Shown here one piece after another: positions 24,248-38,205 of a stretch of DNA of 64,000 nt. This DNA comes from Litomosoides sigmodontis (Eukaryota; Nematoda; Chromadorea; Rhabditida; Onchocercidae), in contig OY718808.1 of the NCBI GenBank assembly GCA_963070105.1, positions 4,503,738 through 4,567,737 on the forward strand. Direction: 5' to 3'. Below the pieces are notes generated by a model. That model was not told the origin of the DNA and ran no database searches. It worked only from the letters and a program-made list of their open reading frames with translations. Each line of letters opens with the position of its first letter. The stretch's first letter is position 1. The translations under genes and the position numbers were made by a program.

Positions 24248-24950
24248 AATTGTAAACAATGAGATTGATTTTTTTGTAATTAAATTATTCATTCGCATAA
24301 ATTGGTCAGTTCAATTCACACTATGCAATAAGAAGTTCAATGTGTTTGCTGAACACATTGATGATGAAATCAAACAGAATGCTTATGGTTTTCCACCAAA
24401 AGTGATGAGATTGGAAGGATGTTATATGAGAGAGACTTCAAAAAGGAAGAGAGAGAGATTTAAAATTACAAAATTTCATCTTACACTACTAAAATTTATT
24501 TGAAAAATTCCTACAATTATCCTTGATAATTTTAATTTAAGAGAATTAAAATGTTGAGTGAAATAAATCAAATAAAAGGATTTTCAAGCTCTTTTCGAGT
24601 TTTCACAATTTTTAAATAAGGCCGCAAAAACATTTGAGTAACAGTGAATTGTGCAACAAATGATTGAATGAAATTAGAAAATGAAAATTTCGGGATTTGA
24701 AATGAAATATTTAATGCTTATGTTGAAATATATAGCGAGTGATTGATAGAGATGATGACGTCAGGTTAGTTATATCAACTAAATTTTAGGTTAAAGCGCA
24801 AAAAATTTATTATTAAATGCAAAAAATATGCAATCATAAAGGGGAACATGTGTGCTTCTTTTAAATTACACAAAATCAACACAAATACACCGGAAAATAC
24901 TGTACTGCAAAACATAGCATGAATGGCGAACATCAAATAATAATGTAACA
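24248..24950. other. AT-rich spacer, no supported gene
   Basis: Contains the tail of a 121-codon plus-strand frame (to 24503) that looks like chance. Nothing else was seen before the (AAT)n tract. Confidence 0.4.
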
Positions 24951-24952
24951 TT

Positions 24953-26464
<1,512 letters not shown>

Positions 26465-27374
26465 TAACGCCAAATAATAGTAGCAATGATAATGATAATA
26501 CTGATGATAAGAAACATGAGATCATTTTTTTTTTGCAAGGAATCCTACTTCTTTTTGGTCACTGAATATAAGCAGCAATTTCAAACCAAACGAATTTTAA
26601 CTTCTTGTTTTCATAAGATAAATTAAGTGAATAGTAAGTTAGGAATAAAAAGGAATAAAGGTTGCTAGGGAATGTGAAGTTTATCAAAAAATTTCGTACA
26701 CTTTGAGAGATTTTGCTGAAATTAAAAGATGTGAATGAAAGTTACAGAGTGAAGATTTTCGCTAACACTGATTCCTCCGCGTTGAAATTTAGAATTTCGA
26801 TGTTTTCATAATTTCAAACAAAGTTAGGCCTTTCTACCACACTTTGCAAAAATGACAAAAACAGCAATTTTTCATCATTTGAAAAAATTTGATTTAATGA
26901 GCAGTGAAAATTTTAGGATTTTTTTACATTTCTGCATGCGTTATCCTTTTTTCGGACATTAAATTGATTGCATTTGGAAATTGATAATAAAATATTGAAA
27001 GTCAATTTCTTTCCAATCTATGCATGCAATTACACTGCAATTAACAGTTACAATGAAATGATAGGAAATTCTTTTAATTAATCAAAAAAGTGCCCTTATA
27101 TAATTCAAATGTCATTTTTTATTTGTTCTGTGTTGTGCGAAATTCATTATTGAAAACTTTCTTTTGCAACCAATAATTTTTTCTCTTAAGAGAATTTCGA
27201 AATTAATTATTCAAAAAAATAATAATTTAAGAATAATTAATTAAATAATTTAAGAATAATTAATTATTCTTAAATTATTCTCAAAATGGCTGAAAGAAAG
27301 GAGGAAGGAGAAAAGCGAATGGAAAATTTGGCAGCGTAACCTGACCTTTCGGTTGTAAGTAAAGTCCGATTACT
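26465..27374. other. AT-rich spacer downstream of DAN-domain gene
   Basis: No coding frame. Contains a perfect 36-bp palindrome at 27244-27279, part of which is directly repeated at 27220-27242. Confidence 0.5.
27220..27279. repeat. AT-rich palindrome with direct repeat
   Basis: 27244-27279 is a perfect inverted repeat of two 18-bp arms (left arm AATAATTTAAGAATAATT, no loop). A 23-bp copy of its left part precedes it at 27220-27242. It lies about 100 bp beyond the stop codon of the minus-strand DAN-domain gene. Confidence 0.9.
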
Positions 27375-29334
27375 TTATCGACCATCCTCTTCACTTTCAA
27401 GATTGCTTCCGCTCAACGCAATACATTTACATTTCTTCACTTTGATCACTTTTCGTTTCAATTCTTTCGGATTCTTCCTCGGACAGTCCAATTTCACCTA
27501 TTTCACTTTTTTGATGAAAGAAAAAGTAACTTATTCAAAGTGAAAAGTAACTTATTTCAATTAATTCGTTACATTGAATTTTGCATATTTTCATGTTAGA
27601 AATTGAAAATTTCATATTCTCTTTCATAAAAATTGAATTTTTTATATTTCATACTTTTTCTTTTCACGTATATATCAAGTAAAGTTCTTGATAGCATAGC
27701 TTTACTCTCAGTGCCACTGCTGAATTGCACTTTTTTGCACGTACTCATTTTCATTGCTATGAAAAATTTTGAGGAATTTCTTTTTTTTTTTATTTTTTTT
27801 TTTGCAAAATAGCAGAAAAGTACAAATGCACACCTCAACAGTGTCCCATTCAGCAGGCCTACACACCGAGCAACTTTGAAACATAGCATCCAATTTCAAT
27901 TTCCGTGGCCTCAAACGTGGTATGAAGTAAGAGGAACAAGTCCCATGACAAAATCTATTGTGTACTACCTGAAAATTTCAATATATCACTTTGAATATTA
28001 TGTAAATATCATTCGATTGGATGCAATTTAAATTTTAAAATCGCCAACACAATTACACGATTTTCACCATTTATTTTTAATTTTTAAATTAAATTATTAA
28101 CGCAGGAATTATTATGCTAATTTTTTTCGTTCGATCACTATCATCTAGACAATAGTGAGTTAAAATTGAGAAAGGAAACGTAAACCTTTGATAAGCAACC
28201 ATCCATACGGATGCGTTGTTTGAAAATTTGTCCATCACAATGCGCTACTGGCCTTGAGTCATCCAGTCGTCCCAGGCTTACTTCCTGATTCACTCGCTGC
28301 AGTGCTTCTTTCGGTGATGAAATCACTTTCCTACCTATTACTTATTAATTTATATAAAAATCAAAATTGTTGTAAGAGTTTAAGCTTGAATAATAAATTT
28401 CTAAATAAATTTTTTTCTAAATTAACCTTTTCTTTCCGCTTTTAACTGTTTTCGCATGTAACGCTGAAGCCATTTTAGGCGTTTTTGGTCGAAGGTCAAC
28501 AGCGCCGGCTCGATGTACGGCTCGGAGTGCAACGAAATGAATGCTTTCCTGGCCATCTCATCAAAAATAGACCCGTTTTCTACCTTATACTGAATGTACC
28601 TATAAGTTGAATGCATCTATGACTTACTTATATTTATGTTTACATTTACTTATTTCTTACATTTGCCAAATGTAAAATGAATTTTACATTTTGCATAATT
28701 TCACTTCTAAACATTTCCATTTCTTCCCAACGGCAGCTGTTCCTTCGCACTACTCTCTTCTAATAACTTAAAAATTGTAAAATTAATTTCATTTCATTGT
28801 CGAGGATGGAACAATGGTGCTAGTAGTAATGAGATTTTGAGAAATTCAACAATAGTAGTAATGGGACTTTGAAACTGAAGCCAAAGAAAAATTTAATTTG
28901 GTTTAGTCAAATAACCAATAAAATTTAAATATTTCAATTTTATTGATGAGATACAATTGGTGCTGAATGGAGTACGACGAACACAAATGAAGAGGAATGG
29001 AAATGGGACAAATGCGCAGTAGTGAAGGTGGGAACAATTGCTGTATTGCGAAAACGGTTGAAATTCAAGAAAAAAAATGAGCATTTACTTATTTCCGTGT
29101 TCATCTTCTGTTAGAAATACAAATGCTAAGTTTTCAAAATAAAACAAAAATTCAAATTTAATTTCAATTTAAACCAAAATTTCTGATTACTTTCTCTTTT
29201 TCAGTTCTTCGCTTATAGTACTAGAAATTACATTAAGCAATAAATGGAAACATAACCTGAACTCTCTCGTTACGTCTAATTACTTTCCAAATATGACGAA
29301 ATTCATGAAATGTATGATCAGAAGTTTTAAACGG
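27375..29334 (-). CDS. DAN/gremlin-type cystine-knot secreted protein
   Basis: Five exons join in phase: 29334-29257, 28589-28427, 28334-28186, 27968-27834 and 27497-27375, giving 215 residues before any 5' exon. DAN-family proteins (gremlin, cerberus, DAN) are secreted and bind BMP/TGF-beta ligands. The last three exons hold a complete cystine knot: CDGQIFKQRIRMDGCLSK, VVHNRFCHGTCSSYFIPR, FQSCSVCRP, VKLDCP and VKKCKCIAL. The spacing is that of gremlin, including the G-x-C between the second and third knot half-strands. The preceding exons encode a charged helical region (KRLKWLQRYMRKQLKAER). The signal peptide should be upstream. A candidate exon at 30908-30747 has a hydrophobic stretch and could join in phase through a weak donor (GTCACC), but I am not sure. 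The last acceptor is AAATAG. Confidence 0.85.
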
Positions 29335-30746
<1,412 letters not shown>

Positions 30747-30908
30747 CGGTGGCCGTTTCACAACACCAATATTGACGATTGGCGTACCGTCGGTAGGCAC
30801 TAATAAATAATTGGGAAATATCAGTGTCATGAGAAATTTCAGTAGGATTCCAATAATAATACGGCTGGGCCTATCTGTAAAGGCCCTACCAATAATACCA
30901 ATTTGCAT
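30747..30908 (-). CDS. exon-like frame, possible 5' exon of DAN-domain gene
   Basis: The minus strand from ATG 30908 encodes RPSRIIIGILLKFLMTLIF, then PTDGTPIVNIGVVKRPP. The hydrophobic part could be a signal peptide or anchor. Ending at 30747 (donor GTCACC) it is phase 0 and would join the DAN exon at 29334. A CTTTACAG acceptor inside it (about 30883) suggests it may instead be an internal exon. Another exon-like frame lies upstream at 31083-31006. Assignment is open. Confidence 0.35.
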
Positions 30909-31005
30909 ATCAGTTCAGCAACCGATACTCTTCCACTTCTATCACGACGTTTGTTGTTGACAGTGTTGGGAATGATTTTCAGTGACGAGAAATTGACTGA
31001 CGTAC

Positions 31006-31083
31006 GTTAAAACGTATGAAATTGGGAAGTATTTGAGCAACAAAGTTGCTAGTTCCTTCCGTGTAAGACGTCAGATTGAAAAA
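31006..31083 (-). CDS. exon-like frame of unknown gene
   Basis: 26 codons (FFNLTSYTEGTSNFVAQILP onward) flanked by a strong CTTTTTGCAG acceptor and a GTACGTCAG donor on the minus strand. Only one frame is open. It could not be joined in phase to the frame at 30908-30747 without a second donor 4 nt on. No family recognised. Confidence 0.35.
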
Positions 31084-31086
31084 CTG

Positions 31087-34000
31087 CAAAAAGAATGAAA
31101 TCCTTTTAATTTAATATAAATTCTAATAGTTTGCATCATTTGAATAGACCACTCTATTACTTGCTCATTTTCATATAAAACTAACTAAAAATGAAAATAA
31201 ACAGAAATGAAAAAATGAAATTGCAAATTGCAAACAAAAATACTAATTTAGCATTTTCAAGTAGTCCTAAAACACACGTACACTGACACTTTCTGAAATT
31301 TCACAAGCATATTAACTGCGAAATTTTTAGTGAATCAAAAGAAATGAAATTATCAGTAAATTTTGCTAGTGACAAGGAGAAATGGAACGAAGAAAAACTG
31401 TAAGTAGTAAATTTTAGAATGAAAAAGAGCAGCAGAGAGAAATCATTTTCAGTCATAATAAATTCAATATAGAATTTTAAAATGATCCGATCCTGAAGGA
31501 TGTCGATCGAACGATATTCATCGAGGATAGGAAAGGAGCCGATAGATGGTGGATCGCCGTGATTACAACATCACTAATCACTCCTCCATCTTCTTACTCA
31601 TCCTGCTGTTTGAGGAAAACAACACAGAATTTTGAAGTTGCTGAAATGAAAACTTCTTTTCGCTTATCTCACATTTGACTTTAAATTATCAATTTTGTTG
31701 CTGACATAAATTTTTAAATGAAAATTTGCCAATTAATTTACAGTATCTTTGCATAAAATAAGAGAAGCATTTTTATGCTAATGAAATTTAATTCTTTCGA
31801 AAAGCTATTGAGCCATCCCACTATATATCTACGAATTTCCGGTAAACACACTTGTTTATATTGTCTGAAGCTAAAGCAAGTTAATTATTACTGTTACACG
31901 TAGGCATATACGTGTCGTTGTGATAAGTACTGAAGACAGAGACGTGTAAAAGTGATGGGTGAAAGGTAATAAACACTCCGGAAAAACTGCCGTAAAAATG
32001 AACTTACCGAAATAGGAAGATAAAAAAAGACAGAGAGGAGGAGGAAGAGATGACAAAACGTGGAATGGAGGAAAAGAGAAAATGAAGCTTAGAGTGGTCG
32101 ATAACTGGCTAAAGGAGGAGGAGGAGGAAGACGAGTGAGGAGGAGAAGGACGGAAAAGAACACGTGGTGAAATTAGAACCGATCTAATAGCCGATCATCA
32201 CACACACGTCACCATTTCAGAGTACCTTTATAAAGGAAGAATAATACACGTCTCTCTCTCTCTCTCTTTCTCTCCTTCTCTCCCTATCCATAATACGAAT
32301 GATAATTTGACTGATAATGATAATAGTGATGGTAATCGTTGCTCGAAAAGGTAATTCCTATCCTGATATATGTTTGCATTGATACATACGTGAATATATA
32401 ATAAAGTACGTATGCAGCAGTAACGGATGGATGGAGAGAGAGAGAGAGGGAGAGAGAGAGAGAAGAACATATCAGTACGTCGAATGGCGCCACTCTCGAG
32501 TTCCTTCACTCACGATGATAAGAGGTTAAAAAGCAGGCTTCTGAAGTGAAGTCGTAGCAGCTGGCATGAGAGGTGCCCGATGATACGAAATCAGCAGCGT
32601 ATGACATCATTACAGCTCTACCACACAACGCTTCTCCCTATTTGGCGTTTTTGGCAAGGCACCAAGTGGCGGCATATCGCCGCCGATCGTAATTTCAGTT
32701 TTGTCCACTCGTGAGAACATTTCCACCCACGCAGTGGCAGCAGTTCGTATCGAGACTTCTAAAAAATCGAATGAGGAATAAGCCTGAGCAAGTTGTCAGC
32801 ACCTCTTATCACTTACCTGTGCTACCTATCAGTATTCTTAGGTGTTATCACTTACCTTTTACCTATGAACGTCCTCAAACGTTATCGCTTACCTGTTACC
32901 TATGAACATTCTTCATATTTGAGGTGTAAATCTCCCTCTCTTTCTTTCTCTCTCTCTCTCTTTCTGTCTGCTCTTCTCTTCTTTCATACAAATTTATTTT
33001 TGATTTTAAAATTTAATCAATTAGAAATGAATAAAAATACTCAAAAATATATTTGTGCTAATTTCATGCAAGTTTAATTAATCATTCGCAAATGATTCAC
33101 TCTAATTCATTGTTCAGTCTTTTTTTTTTGTTCATTTTAAATCAATAATTTATTCTCGGAATCAATAATTATCATTCCGTCTTATCTCTAAATTAATTCT
33201 GGCCATTTTCGACGGGAAGCTAACGCAGTGACAAACAGGGGTGAGGAGAAACGGGAGACTAATTTAATTTAATTATGATTTGTCCAATTGCAATTTATTA
33301 GCGTCTAGAATTTGATGAAATTAAGATAATCTAAGATAAAGCACTGAATGGGCGATGCCAGACAGACGCCTTATTTCGTAAACATCTTAGATGAGCTTCA
33401 TTGGCTCCAAAATGTTTTAAAAGAGAATCTTTTTTGCTTACTTAAGAAGCGAAAGGAAAAAGTTTGCTTAGAGGAGGCGAATCATTTACTTTAAAACTTT
33501 TGTCAACCAATTGGATATTAAATTTATGTTGCAGGCATTTCAAACTTAACTATCCCCTCATTACTACTCAGACCTCCGCGACAGTATTGCATGTTAATTG
33601 AAACTGTGCTTTTATAACATGTGTTCTTCAAATTAATTAAAAAAACGACTTTCGATTTTGAATTTTAATTTAAAAATTTTAGACGTCTAAATGTGAAAAA
33701 GTAACTTAAGCAACTGTTAACCAACCGTTTACTGACACTAATTCCTAATTTAAATAATTTTCAAGCATTTCTCAAAGAACAATTGCACAGGAGAAATTTC
33801 CTCTTCCAATCTCACTTAGTATTTTTTGATATAATTATGTATCCTTGAATAAATTACGCTGCTATTAGGTCATTGCTTGCCCTAGATCCGATTAGGTCAC
33901 TCTCAAATTTTGCATATTTTAATAATTAATGGCAAAGTACATTTTACATCAAAGATGTAAAGCAAATTTATCTCCAACGACAACCATGTGGTGGCAATGA

Positions 34001-34592
34001 ATTCTAAGACATCGAAATGCAGCCCTTCTAAGCATTTCCTTCAACAAGGTCAGTGGTCAAAAGGTGAAAGGTTAAAGGATTTATTTGCAAATATCAAGCA
34101 CTTTCCTTTGATTCTTGTCTAGTTAAATTCAATTTTACACAAAAAATTTCGAAAACACTTCTATTCAAACAAACATAATATAACTTTGCAAGTTTAAATT
34201 TTCATATTTTTCAATAAATCGAAATTTACTAACGCATAGAATTACAACTTACAACAGTATAATTCCAGAGGTGCAATTTGTCAAGTAATTATTGTCGATC
34301 GATGTGCTAAATGCATAATTTTGAATTTAATTGGATTCGAAATTATCACAGTAAAAAATTTTGGTTTAAAATTTCACGTATTTCTTTATTATCCCTTCAA
34401 ATTAATTCTGTAAAAAAATGAAATTATTTCATGCATTGTATACATATATACATATGTATATATACGTGTAACAAAATAAACATTTCTAATACGATTTAAA
34501 GTCAGATTTAATTTAAAAAAATTACTAATTGCATGATGAGAAATGGGGCAAAGATCAGTGTTGCGTGTGAGGAGGAATCGCAGGTGAGATGA
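31087..34592. other. long intergenic region, no supported gene
   Basis: Three patches are less AT-rich and hold short open frames (31490-31600 on the minus strand, 32500-32760 on both strands), but no joined gene could be built. The region also contains CT/GA-rich runs (32251-32284, 32434-32462), a minisatellite at 32804-32915 and AT-rich sequence up to the ground-like gene. Confidence 0.4.
32804..32915. repeat. 37-39 bp minisatellite, 3 copies
   Basis: Three diverged units at 32804-32840, 32843-32880 and 32881-32915 share a core close to TTATCACTTACC followed by TTACCTATGAAC. The later two are the closest pair. Confidence 0.7.
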
Positions 34593-36297
34593 TTAGACGT
34601 CCGGAAGTGGACTGAACGCGTAGCACGTTATCGCGTCGCTCGAGTGCTGGCAAAAAGTGTCCGTGTAAGCAATGTAGGAGAAATCGTTTCTCGAACAGAT
34701 CACATTAAATTTCTTGTTTAGCTTCTCTTCAGCTATTCGCTGAATGGCACGTTTAGAAATTGTTGCGTCATCGATCATATTCTGGAATGCTCAGGCTTAG
34801 CTACTAGAAATTACATTAAAATTGGAAAAAGCGAGAAAACGAAGAGTTCTGTTGTTGATTTTTAAATTTGAAAAACTTCTGAAACTTCTCATGCAAATTT
34901 CAAAAATTTCATCAAAATTTACAGAAGCAAAAAAAATTTTATGTAAAATTTTCATTTTAATATAAATCCGTGAAATAATTTGAAGAAAACAATTTGTAAA
35001 ATAATGTAGGAAAAGAGTGATTTAGAAAAAAATTAATAAAAATGCTTGTATTCCTAATTGTTAATGTTGCAGTAAAAATATTCCTAATTCAGGAAGATAG
35101 TAGAAAGCGTTAGAAACAAGAACTGTACTCTTATTATTTTAAAACATTCAGGTTGGTTTTTTTTCGCATACTACTAGGGAGCAGTTAAGATGAGAGTTAA
35201 ATTTCCTCTTCTTGTTCCATTGTTAAGCTGTATAATGGAATTTCATAAAATGAAATTCTGAAAAGTCAACATTTAATTTTGAAACTAATGAATTTCAACA
35301 AATTTTCAGCTTTATGAACCATTTCAATTAATTTTCAAAATAATTTCGGACTTTTTTTTTTTAATTTGAAATGCTCACCTCTTCCATAATTGCTTTCAAG
35401 GCAAGATCATTGCATTTGGAGTTAGCTTCCAAATTAGTGACGAGTGAAGGTGAGAATATTTTGGCACCATGCACTCTCATTTGAGGATACACGCAAGACG
35501 TGACACACGTACAACAACAATCGTTAATCATTGGTGCCGTATATGTCGGTTTCGGTGCAACCTTTAAAGTGAAAATGAGAGATGTATTATTTTCTTGAAA
35601 CTGAAATATTTCGGCTTATATTACTTTTGTATTGCATTTACTGTAAAGCGTATTATTCCTACTATATTATTGGCTTTTGATTTGAGAAATTTTTTAAATG
35701 AGAAGTCTTTTCAAATTATAAGTGTAGAGATTAAGTAAGTTATGCTTGATTAGCATAACTAGAGTTTCTTTAAGCTGAACATACCGGAAGGGGATAGATG
35801 GGTACTGAAGGTAGTGGTTGACACGGTTGTGGAATTGGTGGAGGTGGTGGACGTGGCGGACAAATTATTGGTGGTGGACAAAGTGCTGGTGGTGGGCAAG
35901 CTCGTGGTGGAGGACAAGGAGGAGGTGGAGGTGGACAAATTACTGGAGGTGGACATAAAGGAGGTGGTGGACAAGGTGGTGGTGGAAGACAAGGAGGAGG
36001 TGGCGGTGGACAAATTACTGGAGGACTTGGTGGTGGACATATTACTGGTGGAGGACAAGGAGGTGGTAAAGTAGGACAAATTAGTGGAGGAGGAGGTGCT
36101 GGGCATATTGGTGGTGAGGGACAAGATGGAGGTGGAAATGGACATGGTGGACGAGGAAGAAGTGATGGACACCGAAATGGTACGCAAGGCTTGCATCTGA
36201 TTGGCATGCAAGGTACCGCTATAGGACCGCAGCCAAAGGTATTACAGACATCCCATATTTGCATAAATATGACTGTAAGTACTACTAGCATTTCCAC
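34593..36297 (-). CDS. ground-like (GRL) domain protein with Pro/Cys-rich arm
   Basis: Three exons: 36297-35785, 35561-35379 and 34781-34593, all phase 0; 294 residues. Ground-like proteins are nematode-specific, secreted and hedgehog-related, usually cuticle- or epithelium-associated. Residues 1-20 (MEMLVVLTVIFMQIWDVCNT) are a signal peptide. About 140 residues of repeated CPPP, ICPP and CPPPP units follow, rich in Pro and Cys. Exon 2 has CCCTCVTSC, then the start of the domain with KCNDLALKAIMEE. Exon 3 completes it: NMIDDATISKRAIQRIAEEK, KKFNVICSRNDFSYIAYTDT, FCQ and ITCYAF, ending PLPDV. These are the Cys and hydrophobic positions expected of the domain. The exon 2 acceptor is AAAG rather than CAG. 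Confidence 0.9.
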
Positions 36298-38205
36298 AAT
36301 CTAAAATGCAATTGAAATTGAAATTAAGCAAATTGGCGAAGTGTAACGGTTTAATATTTTCCCAAAATGTTACCGCGCCATTAGTGTCACTATCGATTAC
36401 AGCTAATTTCATCTAACACAGTGTGATTTTACAATTTTAAAGATAATTTGAAAACTCATACATTAATTAAATATCAAAAAATTCCAGAAACTATTGTTTG
36501 CATTTGACAGGATTAACGTTTTCAGCAATTTCCCAATATTTGAAAAGTAAACACATTAACATAACTTTCAAAAAAGGAATTTTTTATCTTAAAATAAGTA
36601 GAAACCTTACTGCATCTATGATAACAAACATGAATTACCTCTGTGATCGTAATAGTAAAAGAAATCCTATAATGCAAATACAAATCAAAGCAATCATTGA
36701 ATCATGCATACTGTCATCATTAAGCAGTAATGATAGCAAGAGGAGTAAGAGGAATGATAATTATAATCTAAAACATTTTGAGCGGAATTTCTACGTCGCT
36801 GTTAAATGTGTTTTAAAATGTTGCAGTAAATGCATTTTAGAAAAAAAAGGAAAAGAGTTCGGCGGCTGTGTGATCACAACGAGGAGCTATCGTAATGTTT
36901 CAACCATTTATAGCGCTTAGTTAGGCGGCTGATTTCAGTGGGTTACTACAATTTGTGGGTACAAGTGGAGTGGCGGAGAAGGTCTTTGGGAAGTGATTCG
37001 AGTCGACTCATAACTTCTCCTTCCTTTTTCGCTTTTTTACCTGCTTCTTTCGATGCTTTTAAACTGATGAAACAGCGACAATGTATGCCCTACGGCAATT
37101 CCGGATTTGAGAATTCCTCCAGTACTGGTAGCATAATCAGTAATTCATCGCTGGCATATGTGATAGTAGTTATACTATTGATGGTAGTAATAACAGTGAT
37201 AAATCAGGAAAACATTTCAATAAAAAATTCAGGCTTTTTTCTTCCATGTTTACATCATCCTCATCACTATCTATCTTCACCTCATATTTCGAGGGAAACT
37301 GGAATTCAAAAAAGAGAAAAAAAGAATCGTAAACAAATTGAACTGAAATTACAAGTTCTCAAGATACATTAATGGACAAATTTCACAATTTTTTTTCCAC
37401 ACAAATCATTGATGAATGAAATAAGTGTTTGAGTGAAAGTGAATGTAAGATGAGCAAAGAATGATCCTTTTCCTTATCTCAATGTCATTGTTCACTTCTC
37501 TTCTACAGTATCAGACGAAAGCAATTTAACATAATCACTCCAAAATTGCAAACCACTTTAATGTCATTGTTCAGTTCTCTTCTACAGTATCAGACGAAAG
37601 GCAATTCCGATTACCAATTGCAATAATTTACCACTTATCAATTTCAAATTATTTTTGGAATTCACTCTATCTGAAGCATATTTAATGTGAGAAATCAACG
37701 GAAAACTCATTGTTCAATAAAAAAAGCAGCATTGGAATGTTATTTGACAGGGACTTACAAATGAATGTCTTCGAAATTTCTAAATAATACACCCGCAAAT
37801 TTACGTCATCAACGAGTTTTCCAAATCTCACCGTATGTTTTACAAGTGGCAATTCCGATTTTGCAATAATTTTCCATTTATCAATTTCGAATTATTTTTG
37901 GAATTCGCTCTATCTGAAGCATATTTAATGTGAGAAATTAACGGAAAATTATTAAATGACAAAAGTTTTAATGGTTTTTAATGAATGCTTGCAACAAAGT
38001 ACAGTCGATGAAGATTTTCCAATAAAATGAAAATTGCACCCATTTGATCGCGTCTTAACACTACAGCTGGATTACGGTATCTAACCTTTCCGGATGGTAA
38101 TGATTGTTGCAACGAACAGATCTAAGCGGATATTTCAGATCGATCGGGGCACTATATGCATAGGATTTATGAGACTTGACAAAGTGTTGAAAATTTCAGA
38201 GTTTT
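36298..38205. other. intergenic with long direct repeats
   Basis: Plus-strand frames of 140 codons (36498-36920) and 144 codons (36938-37372) are open but unrecognised and without splice context; the second has one hydrophobic segment (SLAYVIVVILLMVVITVI). Not called as genes. Direct repeats occupy 37481-37948. Confidence 0.4.
37481..37948. repeat. two nested sets of direct repeats (41 bp and about 100 bp)
   Basis: A 41-bp element at 37481-37521 recurs at 37560-37600 with one change. The second copy runs into a unit of about 100 bp (37600-37703) that recurs at 37848-37948, both starting GGCAATTCCGATT and containing ATCTGAAGCATATTTAATG. The longer copies differ at several positions. No terminal inverted repeats or coding frame were seen. 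Confidence 0.8.

Noticed and set aside
30747..30908. Ligand-gated ion channel N-terminus
   Set aside because: A loose resemblance in the PNY...GTPIVNIGVV stretch was not backed by any following channel exon.
35814..36074. Plus-strand Val/Asp-rich 86-codon frame
   Set aside because: Antisense of the Pro/Cys-rich arm of the ground-like gene.
36498..37372. Two adjacent plus-strand frames of 140 and 144 codons
   Set aside because: No splice context, no recognisable domain and no clear coding bias; kept only as a note in the intergenic entry.
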